Shown here: one piece after another, positions 26,345 through 34,583 of the stretch
How positions within the stretch are numbered: the first letter of the stretch is position 1
Layout: every line of letters begins with the position of its first letter
Origin: an uncultured Clostridium sp.
Lineage (GTDB): Bacteria > Bacillota > Clostridia > TANB77 > CAG-508
Reading direction: 5' to 3'
DNA: 64,000 bases
Assembly: GCA_930980855.1 (NCBI GenBank)
Contig: CAKNIZ010000002.1
Span: 38,036-102,035, forward strand
Translations under genes and position numbers: made by a program
The notes under the pieces: generated by a model
The model's input: only the letters and a program-made list of their open reading frames with translations
Databases searched by the model: none
Told to the model about the DNA's origin: nothing

Positions 26345-26500
26345 TTCTTGGAAGTTATATATTAGAAGTTTTGCAGTTCCTTTGTTCCCGTTCAAACGAG
26401 CCGAAAGGATTTCGGCGATGTGCGTTTGGAGCTGGCAAATTCGTAGAATTTGAGCAGCGACCGCAAGGAACGCAAAATTCTAATATATAACTTCCAAGAA
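26345..26500. repeat. Dispersed hairpin repeat, copy C (longest; extra hairpin)
   Basis: 156 bases. The arms (TTCTTGGAAGTTATATATT... and complement, 23 bp perfect) differ from the common arms, but the core is nearly identical to copies A and B: TTCAAACGAGCCGAAAGGAT, apical GCCGAAA/TTTCGGC, TGCGTTTGGAGC and GCGACCGCAAGGAAC. A further CAAATTC/GAATTTG hairpin (26434-26450) is inserted. It starts four bases downstream of the second PF06541 gene. Confidence 0.85.
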
Positions 26501-26504
26501 TATA

Positions 26505-27302
26505 TTAAAATACTTTTATATAATATGGTTTAATATACGTTAATATATCTTTTATCCATAATATACTACCATCTTTTAGAGTAAATTTCACATTTGGGAA
26601 AGTTTTTAACATTTTTTCATCTGAGAAAAACTTATCTACAAATTCTTTTAGTTCTGGATTATTTTGATAAAGGCTTAAATATTGTTCATAATATTCTTCA
26701 GTGCCTTGAACTTCCAAATTATAGTTATATATTACTCTTGTTGAAAACATTTTTAGCGCAAAACCTGTTATTAAAAAATCTATTGCTATAAATATTATTA
26801 ATATTATTGTTGTAACATGCAAGAATTTCTTTGGTATTTTTTCTACTATTTTATCTACAGTTGGGTTTATTACTTTATTTAAACAAATAGTTAAAATTCC
26901 CCAGAATATTGAAAATATAATGCAAATTCTACCATTTATATTTAAAGGATAATTTGAATAATCCCACCATTTTATATGGAATATACATTCTCCAACCCAG
27001 CTTACAATGTATTCTACTACTGATCCTATTATGAAACCTGCAATAAATAATGTCCAATTATTTTTTTTAGCTCCTTTTGGTATACAAAGTAAACAAATTG
27101 CACCTAAACCATATATACAGCAAAATGGGCCATATAACATACTCTGTCTACTTTCTATTACACCTTTTGTAAAAAGACCAAATAATGTTTCAATAATATA
27201 ACCTAAAAAGCTATATATTATGAAATATTGCAGTATTTGCCACATATCATAACCAAATATAGTAAATTTCTTTTTTATATTTTGTTCTGCCTTTTTTTCC
27301 AT
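26505..27302 (-). CDS. PF06541 (CmpB-type) multi-pass membrane protein, second paralogue
   Basis: 265 residues, five or six membrane helices. Shares with the 8973-9653 protein the blocks GYIIETLFGL, KGVIESRQSMLYGPF, YGLGAICLL, KWWDYSNYPLNINGR and IFSIFWG. It has an additional C-terminal soluble domain of about 75 residues (EEYYEQYLSLYQNN, LKDGSILWIKDIL). The family has no demonstrated function that I know of. It follows the flippase gene by 14 bases and so is the last gene of a surface-polysaccharide cluster (PssD, PssE, flippase). A repeat element begins just after its stop codon. Confidence 0.83.
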   Translation of the reverse strand: MEKKAEQNIKKKFTIFGYDMWQILQYFIIYSFLGYIIETLFGLFTKGVIESRQSMLYGPFCCIYGLGAICLLCIPKGAKKNNWTLFIAGFIIGSVVEYIVSWVGECIFHIKWWDYSNYPLNINGRICIIFSIFWGILTICLNKVINPTVDKIVEKIPKKFLHVTTIILIIFIAIDFLITGFALKMFSTRVIYNYNLEVQGTEEYYEQYLSLYQNNPELKEFVDKFFSDEKMLKTFPNVKFTLKDGSILWIKDILTYIKPYYIKVF

Positions 27303-27316
27303 CTTTTACTACCTCT

Positions 27317-28753
27317 TTACTTTCGCTTAAATTTTTCTGTTACTACCCCTATTGTTCCTTTTATAAATTTCCAGTTATTAGCTAAACTATATAATATTGC
27401 TATTAATAAAGATAATATATTTATTCCCCACAATAATATTGTTTTTTCTCCTATAACTGGTACATATTTTGCATAATATGCCAAACAAATTATTGTTAAG
27501 AATAACATAGGTCCCTGCCATTTTAGTTCTCTTAGTTTTATATATCTTCTTAATTTCTTTTTTCTATAAAAATACACTATTAAATTGGCTATTAACATTG
27601 AAAAGCATGCTGCATATATTTTGAATTGATTTACAAATACACACATAATTACTACATTTAATATTGCTGCAACAATTGTTGTACTTCCCATTATTTTCGT
27701 ATCTTTATACGCAGAGAAAATACCTCCATAAAAGCTTGATAAATTTGAATAATATGTCGCAATCATTATTATTGGTATATATATATATGCTTCATCATAA
27801 GTTTCATTTATAAATATTGGAAATACAAATGGCATTGCTGCTATTAAGCAAATTGTAATTGCATATAAAAATCTTTTGGCATCATGATATATACTATTAT
27901 AGTAATCGTTTTTGTTATCTTCTTTTACTATTCTTGCTGCGGATTCTTTCCAGGCTGTATAGAAATATCCATATACAACACTAATTATGTTTGGAAATTT
28001 ACTAGCCATTGCGTATATACCATTAGCTGCTGAACTTACCATATTTGTAAGTATTAGTCTATTTGACATGTTTATAATACTCCAAGAGATGCTATTTGGT
28101 ACTAAAGGTACTGAGTATTTTATCATGTCTATCATAAGTGGCTTGTTTAGTTTTCCAATATAAGTTGGTAATTTCAATATTGCAAAAATTACTATTGCTG
28201 TTAAGCTATTCGCTATTGTATTTGCCCATAATAATCCTTCTGCACCAGCATTTATTCCAAGTATAAATACTATATTTAAAATTATTGTAGATATTCCTAA
28301 TATAAAATTGGATACTGAATATAATTTTATTTTTCCTAAACCTCTTGATAGTGCATTGCTTAGCCCTATAAGAATGTTTGAAATTACAAAAGTTATAATT
28401 GCGGTTATATATGCTGCTGAATATTCTGTCCAAATATTCATTATTACTGCTGCTAGTATTGTGAATAATATTGTTCCAAAGAAAGTATATATTATTGTTT
28501 GACTAATTATCCTTTTTCTTTGCATTTTACTTTCAGCATCTATTAGATATCTGAACATTGATTCTTCCATAAGAAGTGTAATTATTGGGCAAAGAAACAA
28601 AGATAAAGTACACACAAAATCATAATTACCATATTCTGACGGGCTTAGTTTTGCTGTATATAATGGTAATAATATATATGAAATAACTTGTGTACTTAAT
28701 TTACCAATAGCTATTATGATAGTATTTTTCATTAATTGTTTTTTCTGGTTCAT
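27317..28753 (-). CDS. Polysaccharide flippase (Wzx/MATE-like, oligosaccharide flippase family)
   Basis: 478 residues with about 14 membrane helices. The N-terminal block NTIIIAIGKLSTQVISYILL and PLYTAKLSPSEYGNYDFV match the polysaccharide biosynthesis protein family (PF01943/PF13440), which moves lipid-linked repeat units across the membrane. A second block VPNSISWSIINMSNRLIL begins the second half-bundle. It is encoded just after PssE (1-base gap after the stop) and so very probably exports the glycan begun by PssD/PssE. Part of the operon 29695-26505. Cargo unknown. Confidence 0.9.
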   Translation of the reverse strand: MNQKKQLMKNTIIIAIGKLSTQVISYILLPLYTAKLSPSEYGNYDFVCTLSLFLCPIITLLMEESMFRYLIDAESKMQRKRIISQTIIYTFFGTILFTILAAVIMNIWTEYSAAYITAIITFVISNILIGLSNALSRGLGKIKLYSVSNFILGISTIILNIVFILGINAGAEGLLWANTIANSLTAIVIFAILKLPTYIGKLNKPLMIDMIKYSVPLVPNSISWSIINMSNRLILTNMVSSAANGIYAMASKFPNIISVVYGYFYTAWKESAARIVKEDNKNDYYNSIYHDAKRFLYAITICLIAAMPFVFPIFINETYDEAYIYIPIIMIATYYSNLSSFYGGIFSAYKDTKIMGSTTIVAAILNVVIMCVFVNQFKIYAACFSMLIANLIVYFYRKKKLRRYIKLRELKWQGPMLFLTIICLAYYAKYVPVIGEKTILLWGINILSLLIAILYSLANNWKFIKGTIGVVTEKFKRK

Positions 28754-28754
28754 T

Positions 28755-29231
28755 CTACTCCTTAATTAATTTTGTAATCTCATCATCTAATGATTTTACA
28801 AAATTTTCATTATTACTAACAAATTTTTTTGGTATAAATTTTTCTGCTTCTTTTATTTTTTGTTCTAATTCATTAAAGTTATTTAAAGGTATTATGAAAC
28901 CATCTTTTGCAAATGTTTCTAAAATTTGTAATTGATGATTGTTTACATGTTCTTTATACTCTTTTAATCTGGCTGCTACTATCATTTTTTTATTTAATCT
29001 TAATCCCCAAATGATAGTACCTACTCCAGCATGTGTAATTACTATTCTTGCTTCTTTCATGTACTTTTCAAATTGCTTTGATGGTAAGAATTTATGTATT
29101 TCCATTTTATTTGATGTGTACTCAGTACTTCCCACTTGTGCAATTATTTTTTCATCTAAATCTAATGCTTCTACTGCATCTAAAAGTCTTTTAAATTTCT
29201 TGTCCTGTGTTCCAAGTGTTACGAAAATCAA
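28755..29231 (-). CDS. PssE/Alg13-like glycosyltransferase catalytic subunit
   Basis: 158 residues from the TTG at 29229-29231, which gives the normal start IFVTLGTQ and sits behind GGGGGTGG. It is the C-terminal half of a GT-B enzyme (GT28-C), with the donor-binding signature ITHAGVGTIIWGLRLNKKMI, followed by EHVNNHQLQILETFAK. Alg13-type proteins act only together with an Alg14-type membrane partner. That partner is encoded directly upstream, and the partner's TGA overlaps this TTG, so translation is coupled. The pair likely adds the second sugar to a lipid-linked repeat at the cytoplasmic face. Confidence 0.9.
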   Translation of the reverse strand: MIFVTLGTQDKKFKRLLDAVEALDLDEKIIAQVGSTEYTSNKMEIHKFLPSKQFEKYMKEARIVITHAGVGTIIWGLRLNKKMIVAARLKEYKEHVNNHQLQILETFAKDGFIIPLNNFNELEQKIKEAEKFIPKKFVSNNENFVKSLDDEITKLIKE

Positions 29232-29695
29232 TAAATCCACCCCCAATATACTGCTTTTGGGTATATTTTTTTCATTTCTTCCCATTGAACTACAAATGTA
29301 TTTGCTATAGGATATACTAGTCTTCCTGCTAAAGTTTTTGTGTTTCTATTTGCAAATGTTTCTATCCAAATAACTTTGCTTCCAAACAATCTTGCAATGT
29401 AACACATAGCAACAGCTGTATGGGTACCTGTTGTTACTACTACTTTTGGATGTAATTTTATATATAGATACAAGCTTTTGAAAAAGTTAAATAGTAATAT
29501 AAAAAAGTATCTAATAGGTGTTCTTCTTGTTCCATAAAGTAAAAAATGTACTTTATCTGGATATTTTTCTATTAAGTCCTTATCTGATTCTGATTTTTCA
29601 GTTACTAGCGAATAATCATATTTTTCAAAATCTAACATTCTTAACTCGCTTAAATGACCTCCCATACTTGATATAAACATTACTTTATTTTTCAT
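29228..29695 (-). CDS. PssD/Alg14-like glycosyltransferase membrane subunit
   Basis: 155 residues, N-terminal half of a split GT-B glycosyltransferase. It starts MKNKVMFISSMGGHLSELRM, contains RRTPIRYFFILLFNFFKSLY, a membrane-associated helix, and ends with VVTTGTHTAVAMCYIAR and IWIETFANRNTKTL. The family (Alg14, PssD, CpsF) anchors and activates the Alg13-like catalytic subunit, here encoded next with a TTG/TGA overlap. GGAG precedes the ATG, and argS ends 8 bases upstream. The polymer made is unknown. Confidence 0.92.
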   Translation of the reverse strand: MKNKVMFISSMGGHLSELRMLDFEKYDYSLVTEKSESDKDLIEKYPDKVHFLLYGTRRTPIRYFFILLFNFFKSLYLYIKLHPKVVVTTGTHTAVAMCYIARLFGSKVIWIETFANRNTKTLAGRLVYPIANTFVVQWEEMKKIYPKAVYWGWIY

Positions 29696-29703
29696 ATATT
29701 CTC

Positions 29704-31407
29704 CTACATCTTTTCAGGAACTTCTATTCCAAGTAGCCCAAGTCCGTTAGTTAATGTCACTTTTGTCATATAAGTTATATATAAACGTGCATCTTGAAGT
29801 TCTCTATCTTCACATAATATTTTGTTTTCATTATAGAAACTTGAGTAAGCTTTTGCTAAATCTATTAAATATCTTGAAATGATTGAAGGTTCATTTTTTT
29901 CCATACTGCTGATTATTGTACTTTCAAAGTCTGATAAATATTTTAATAGACTAGTACTTGCTTCATCTGTAATTTTAGATGCATTTATGCTATTTCCATC
30001 TGGAATGTATCCTGCTTTTTCTAAAACACTTTTTGTTCTAACAGTCATATATTGTATATATGGTCCTGTTTCTCCATTAAAGTTTAATGCTTCTTTTAAG
30101 TCAAATACTTGATTTTTTGTTCTTGATTCTGCTAAATCCTCGAATATTACTGCTCCTATTCCAACTTGTTTTGCTAACAAGTCCTTATCTTCTATATCTC
30201 TGTCTTCTATTATTTCTTTAGATTTAGTTATTGCTTCATTTAATAAATCTTCTACTTTTACAAAGTTACCTTTTCTTGACGACATTTTTCCTTCTGGAAG
30301 TCTTATCATGCCATAGCTTACATGTTCTAGCCCATTTGTATACTTTTCGTCTAATCCTAAATATTTTGCAACTGCAAATACTTGCTTAAAATGTAAAGTT
30401 TGCTCTTCACCCACAACATATAAGCATTTATCGAAATCATATGTTCTTGCTCTATACATGATTGCCGCTAAATCTCTTGTTGCATATATTGATGAACCAT
30501 TGGCTTTTTGAATTATGCATGGTGTTTCTATTCCCTGTTCTTCTAAATTTACAACTTTTGCTCCTTGAGATTCAGTTAGCTTTCCATTTTTTTCTAAAAT
30601 ATCTATTATCTCTTGCATTTTATCTGAATAAAAAGCTTCGCCATTCATGCTATCGAATTTTATTCCTAGTAGACTATATATTTTATCAAATTCTTGCAAG
30701 CTCAAATCTTTAAATCTATTCCAAAGTTTTGTGCAGTATTCATCTCCATCTTCTAGTTTTTTAAATGTTTCTCTACATTCTTCTAAAACACTTTCATCTT
30801 CACTGCAAAGTTGATTGATTCTTACATATAACTCTGCTAATTTATCAATTGGATTAGTTGAAAAGTCATATTCATTTCCCCATCTTTTATATCCTTCAAT
30901 AAGTTTGGCAAATTGCGTTCCATAGTCTCCTAGGTGGTTTAATCCTATTGTTTTAAATCCTAAGAATTTATATATGTTGTATAAAGAATGACCTATAATT
31001 GTGGTTTTTAAATGTCCAATATGGAAAGGTTTTGCAATATTTGGAGAAGAATATTCTACTAATACAGTTTTTCCTTCTCCCATGTTTGATTTTCCATATT
31101 TTTCTTTTTGAGCATTAAATTTTGCTATAGTAGCTTCTGCTATTTTGCTTTTTGAAACATAAAAATTCAAAAATCCATTTACAACATCAATTTTAGATAT
31201 TATATTTTCATCTATATCTATCTTTTCTTTAATATTATTAGCTATGTTTACTGGAGATTGTTTTAATTCTTTTGCTAGCCTAAAACATGGAAACGAATAG
31301 TCTCCATTAGCTTTTTCTTTTGGTACTTCTATGTATTGTTTTATTTCTTCTGTTTTAATGTTAGTTACTTTTGATATAGCATTCGCTATTATTTCTTTAA
31401 AGTCCAT
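29704..31407 (-). CDS. argS: Arginyl-tRNA synthetase
   Basis: Class I aminoacyl-tRNA synthetase that charges tRNA-Arg with arginine; ArgRS requires tRNA to activate the amino acid. 567 residues: Add-1 domain (FPCFRLAKELKQSP), HIGH-box region SSPNIAKPFHIGHLKTT, catalytic Rossmann fold, KMSKS-like loop GKMSSRKGNF, and the all-helical anticodon-binding domain with the final GLGLLGIEVPEKM. Length is normal. It stands between pfk (26 bases upstream) and the PssD gene (8 bases downstream), so read-through into the polysaccharide genes is possible. Confidence 0.98.
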   Translation of the reverse strand: MDFKEIIANAISKVTNIKTEEIKQYIEVPKEKANGDYSFPCFRLAKELKQSPVNIANNIKEKIDIDENIISKIDVVNGFLNFYVSKSKIAEATIAKFNAQKEKYGKSNMGEGKTVLVEYSSPNIAKPFHIGHLKTTIIGHSLYNIYKFLGFKTIGLNHLGDYGTQFAKLIEGYKRWGNEYDFSTNPIDKLAELYVRINQLCSEDESVLEECRETFKKLEDGDEYCTKLWNRFKDLSLQEFDKIYSLLGIKFDSMNGEAFYSDKMQEIIDILEKNGKLTESQGAKVVNLEEQGIETPCIIQKANGSSIYATRDLAAIMYRARTYDFDKCLYVVGEEQTLHFKQVFAVAKYLGLDEKYTNGLEHVSYGMIRLPEGKMSSRKGNFVKVEDLLNEAITKSKEIIEDRDIEDKDLLAKQVGIGAVIFEDLAESRTKNQVFDLKEALNFNGETGPYIQYMTVRTKSVLEKAGYIPDGNSINASKITDEASTSLLKYLSDFESTIISSMEKNEPSIISRYLIDLAKAYSSFYNENKILCEDRELQDARLYITYMTKVTLTNGLGLLGIEVPEKM

Positions 31408-31433
31408 ATTCTTCCCATCTTTCTTAATATTTT

Positions 31434-32573
31434 TTAATCTCCAAGGCTTATTCCTATTTCTCTTGCTGTTTTTAATAATTCGCTATCTTTAGTTACTAAT
31501 CTTACGTTACTTTCTTTTGTTCCTCCTTCAACTGCTCCTAGTTCTTTATTTTCTCCTACTACATCTTCTAGTGGAACATAGTCTAGTCTTCCATTTTTTA
31601 TTACAGTTAGAACTCCGAATTTTCCTTCTAATGCAAGTTCCATGGCTTTTGCCCCATATTTTGTTGAAAGAACTCTATCATAAGCAGATGGCGTTCCTCC
31701 CCTTTGCATATAACCAAGTGTTGTGCATCTTGCTTCTAAACCTGTTAGTTTTTCTAATTGTTTTGCAACTCTTTCTCCTGCTCCTGCAAACTTTACACTT
31801 ATTCCAGTTTTACTATCTATATCTGCTTCATAAGTAGAAGCTTCTCCGTCTTTTGGCATTGCTCCTTCTGAAACAACTACAACACTAAATTGCTTTCCAA
31901 TTGCAATTCTGCTTTTTATGGCTTCTGCTGCTTTGTTTATATCATAAGGTATTTCAGGAATCAATACAACATCTGCTCCTCCTGCAATTGCTGACTCTAA
32001 AGCTATCCAACCTGCAAATCTTCCCATGACTTCTAGACACATTATTCTATGATGTGTTTCTGCTGTTGTATGAAGTCTATCTAAAGCTTCTGTTGCAACA
32101 GATACAGCAGTATTATATCCAAATGTTATTTCTGTGCATGCTACATCATTGTCTATTGTTTTAGGAACACCAATTACATTCATCCCCTTAACAAATAAAT
32201 CTCTTGCAGATTTTTGAGTACTATCTCCACCTAATGTAAATAAGCAATCAAATCCCGCATTTTTAAAATTTTCTATGCACAAGTCTGATAAGTCTTTATA
32301 TTCTACTGTTCCATCTGGATTTTCTACTTTATAGTTGAATACTATTGTATTTGTTGATGAACCTATTATTGAACCACCTCTATTTAAAATTCCTGAAGCT
32401 ATTGGATTTCCATCTAGTCTAACATATTTGTTTTGGACTAGACCTCTATATCCATCTATATATCCATAGCATTCAATTCCTTTTTGCTCTGCTGATTTCT
32501 TTATTGCTCTTATTACTGGATTTAACCCAGCTACATCTCCTCCATTTGCTAATATCGCAACTTTCTTAATCAT
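31434..32573 (-). CDS. Phosphofructokinase (group III type, PKTIDND)
   Basis: Phosphorylates fructose-6-phosphate to fructose-1,6-bisphosphate. 379 residues from the ATG at 32571-32573 (AGGAGG upstream). Motifs: ILANGGDVAGLNPVIRA, SKRG-like NRGGSIIGSS, LGGDSTQKSARDL, catalytic PKTIDNDVACTEITFGYNTA, MGRFAGWIAL and LGYMQRGGTPS. Two positions define the phosphoryl donor: the residue after GGD is Ser here (Gly in ATP enzymes, Asp in PPi enzymes), while the Lys in PKTIDND is the PPi/mixed-substrate form. Donor is therefore open between ATP and pyrophosphate. It is one of four dispersed glycolytic genes in the window. Confidence 0.93.
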   Translation of the reverse strand: MIKKVAILANGGDVAGLNPVIRAIKKSAEQKGIECYGYIDGYRGLVQNKYVRLDGNPIASGILNRGGSIIGSSTNTIVFNYKVENPDGTVEYKDLSDLCIENFKNAGFDCLFTLGGDSTQKSARDLFVKGMNVIGVPKTIDNDVACTEITFGYNTAVSVATEALDRLHTTAETHHRIMCLEVMGRFAGWIALESAIAGGADVVLIPEIPYDINKAAEAIKSRIAIGKQFSVVVVSEGAMPKDGEASTYEADIDSKTGISVKFAGAGERVAKQLEKLTGLEARCTTLGYMQRGGTPSAYDRVLSTKYGAKAMELALEGKFGVLTVIKNGRLDYVPLEDVVGENKELGAVEGGTKESNVRLVTKDSELLKTAREIGISLGD

Positions 32574-32592
32574 ATTATCCTCCTTTGTACTT

Positions 32593-33468
32593 TTAGTCCA
32601 AATCATGTTTATTTTTCTTATGCTTTTTACATGCTTTTACAATTATAGTGATAATTATTGCAAGTATAATAATTCCAATTAGTGAAAAGATGCCAATTGT
32701 CGCATATTTCATTATGTTTCTTATTCTTGTAATTATATTGTCTGCCTCTTTTTCCTTTTCTCCTCTTTTATCTACTTCTAAATCAATTTGATAAACAGTA
32801 GTTTCTTCATCATTGCTAATTACAATACTTACTAAGTTTCTTCCATTTTCTATATTGTTAGCACCTATAATTTCTACATTTGCATTTGGATCATTTGCTG
32901 TAGCATTAATATTTAAATTTTCCAAATCTGTATTTTCTAGTACTGAAGTATAATAATAAGTACTTTCATCAAAAGCTGGTTCTAAATTAACACCTTCAAT
33001 TTGCAATGTATCTAATTTTAGATTTACCTCTGGTTCTCTTGAAGCTGTAATAGTATATGTTCTTGATGTTCCATCTATTGCAGTTACTCTGATATTTATG
33101 CTATTTTCTTTTTTAGTTAATTTGGTATTTCCAGAAATTCTTACAATTGCTCCCTCCATCTCTGGCTCTGCATTTATATCTAATGATGTAACACCATCTG
33201 GAATTATTACATAGTAATTTATCGTATTTTTATTAAACTCTGGAAAAATTTCATATCCTTCTACTTCTAATTCACTTAAATTTTTATTTGCTTTTCTCGC
33301 TTTTTCTAACTCTTTCTTTTCTTTGTCAGTTAACTCACCATCTTGAGTAGCTTCTGCTGAATTTACTGTATTGCTGCTTGTACTTGTTATACTAGCTCCA
33401 TAAACTTGTCCCATACTTGATAATATTACAATTAAAAGTGTAATTATTGTTATATATATTTTTTTCAT
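32593..33468 (-). CDS. Secreted cadherin-like beta-sandwich protein with C-terminal anchor
   Basis: 291 residues: signal peptide (1-24), Glu/Lys-rich linker, two cadherin-like domains (PF12733 type) at about 62-150 (LSELEVEGYEIFPEFNKNTI with INIRVTAIDGTSRTYTITA) and 152-238 (LDTLQIEGVNLEPAFDESTY with LVSIVISNDEETTVYQIDLE), then one membrane helix (about 257-281) and a basic His/Lys tail. The domains are surface modules of Firmicutes. Same signal-domain-anchor arrangement as the small proteins at 15001 and 18984. It precedes pfk by 19 bases on the same strand, an unexpected pairing of a surface protein and a glycolytic enzyme. Confidence 0.85.
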   Translation of the reverse strand: MKKIYITIITLLIVILSSMGQVYGASITSTSSNTVNSAEATQDGELTDKEKKELEKARKANKNLSELEVEGYEIFPEFNKNTINYYVIIPDGVTSLDINAEPEMEGAIVRISGNTKLTKKENSINIRVTAIDGTSRTYTITASREPEVNLKLDTLQIEGVNLEPAFDESTYYYTSVLENTDLENLNINATANDPNANVEIIGANNIENGRNLVSIVISNDEETTVYQIDLEVDKRGEKEKEADNIITRIRNIMKYATIGIFSLIGIIILAIIITIIVKACKKHKKNKHDLD

Positions 33469-33673
33469 AATGCTCCCTTTCTAACTATTATATTAGACTT
33501 ATTTAGTATATCATTTTTGGCATTCTTCGTCAAATAAATTATTTCTATAATATACAATTCAAATCATGATTATTATATATAAGAGTATATATTTTTGCAA
33601 TATCTCTCATAAAAGTATAATAAATTTGTAATATATATGTTACATTTCATAGTCATTACATTATTATTTTTTA

Positions 33674-33764
33674 AAATTGTATATTTAAGATTTTGTAGTT
33701 TCGTGCAGTTGAGAGGACTTTACGTCCGACAGCAAGAAACCCAAAATCTTTGAATATACAATTT
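33674..33764. repeat. Dispersed hairpin repeat, copy F
   Basis: 91 bases. Arms AAATTGTATATTTAAGATTT and near-complement; core GTTTCGTGCAG...CGACAGCAAGAAAC plus a small GGAC/GTCC hairpin. It lies in the 388-base gene-free stretch 33469-33856, which also contains the methyltransferase terminator and otherwise AT-rich spacer (a further half-arm motif at about 33550). Confidence 0.8.
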
Positions 33765-33805
33765 CAAAGTATTTTATACTGCTGTGAATTGTAACATATA
33801 TTTTG

Positions 33806-33861
33806 AATAAAAAATGAACTTTGAGTTCATTTCATTTAAACTTCAAAGTTCATTTTTTATT
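33806..33861 (-). terminator. Terminator of the O-methyltransferase gene
   Basis: Stem AATAAAAAATGAACTTTGA / TCAAAGTTCATTTTTTATT, 19 bp, overlapping the stop codon, with T-rich flanks. Confidence 0.85.
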
Positions 33862-34435
33862 TCTTTTTTGTAATAGCTAATCCATCTCCTACTTCTAATA
33901 TTTCAGTTTCAAGTTCAGGATTCTCTGTTGTAAGTTTTATATATTCTCGTAGATGCGTAACAGCAGTCCTCTGCTTGTGTTTGTTATAATCACTCATAAC
34001 ATAACCTTTATATAATATATTGTCCGCAAAAATTATACCATTTTCATTTAATAATCTTAATGCTTGTTCTAAGAAAAATGGATATTTCCCCTTCGCGGCA
34101 TCAATAAATATCATGTCATACTTGTCAGATAAAGTTGGTAATATTTCTACTGCATCTCCTTCTAATATATTAATTTGCTTTCCGTCTTCAACTATCTTTA
34201 TATTCTCTTTTGCCTCTTTTATTCTTTCCTCATCTCTTTCAATAGTATCTATCCTTCCACCTTTTTCAAGAAATTTAGAAAAGCATAGAGCAGAATATCC
34301 AACTGCTGTACCAATTTCTAGTATTCTTTTCGGTTTAATATTTATCATAACCTTTTCAATTACTTCCAATGTATCATCCATTATTATTGGGATGTGATTT
34401 TCTGACGCTTTTTTCTTAATTTCATATAAGTTCAT
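33857..34435 (-). CDS. SAM-dependent O-methyltransferase (TrmR/YrrM-like)
   Basis: 192 residues of the class I Rossmann O-methyltransferase family (COG4122). Motifs: IMDDTLEVIEKVM, SAM loop LEIGTAVGYSALCFSKFL, acidic TIERDEERIKEAKENI, GDAVEILP, catalytic metal region MIFIDAAKGKYPFF, and IFADNILYKGYVM. In Bacillus the close homologue TrmR methylates 5-hydroxyuridine at tRNA position 34; assignment here rests on family resemblance, and small-molecule O-methylation remains possible. AAGGAG precedes the ATG. Between a repeat-bearing intergenic region and typA. Confidence 0.88.
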   Translation of the reverse strand: MNLYEIKKKASENHIPIIMDDTLEVIEKVMINIKPKRILEIGTAVGYSALCFSKFLEKGGRIDTIERDEERIKEAKENIKIVEDGKQINILEGDAVEILPTLSDKYDMIFIDAAKGKYPFFLEQALRLLNENGIIFADNILYKGYVMSDYNKHKQRTAVTHLREYIKLTTENPELETEILEVGDGLAITKKK

Positions 34436-34454
34436 ATTTTCTCCTTTTTTCGAT

Positions 34455-34573
34455 TAGGGACGGTCCTTAAACGAAAATTTTCGTTTAAGATCCATCCCCA
34501 TCATCCTCAATCACATACATTTTCGTTTAAGGAACGTCTCCGATTAAAAATTTTCATTTAAGGACCGTCCCTA
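34455..34573. repeat. REP-like palindromic element with GGGACGGTCC ends
   Basis: 119 bases bounded by TAGGGACGGTCCTTAAA and its perfect 17-base complement. The interior repeats the unit: a TTAAACGAAAATTTTCGTTTAA palindrome (34466-34487) and degenerate ATTTTCGTTTAAGGAACGTC. Such GGGACGG units resemble REP sequences linked in other bacteria to RAYT (TnpA_REP) transposases; no RAYT gene is in the window. It fills the gap between typA and the methyltransferase gene and may act as an RNA hairpin. Confidence 0.65.
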
Positions 34574-34583
34574 CTTGAAAATG

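Noticed and set aside
26345..26500. Insertion sequence or tRNA remnant
   Set aside because: No transposase, no cloverleaf and no CCA end; the core matches the other hairpin repeats instead.
33540..33560. Ninth hairpin repeat copy
   Set aside because: Only a half-arm TATACAATTC is present without a partner; a similar lone half-arm occurs near 51135.
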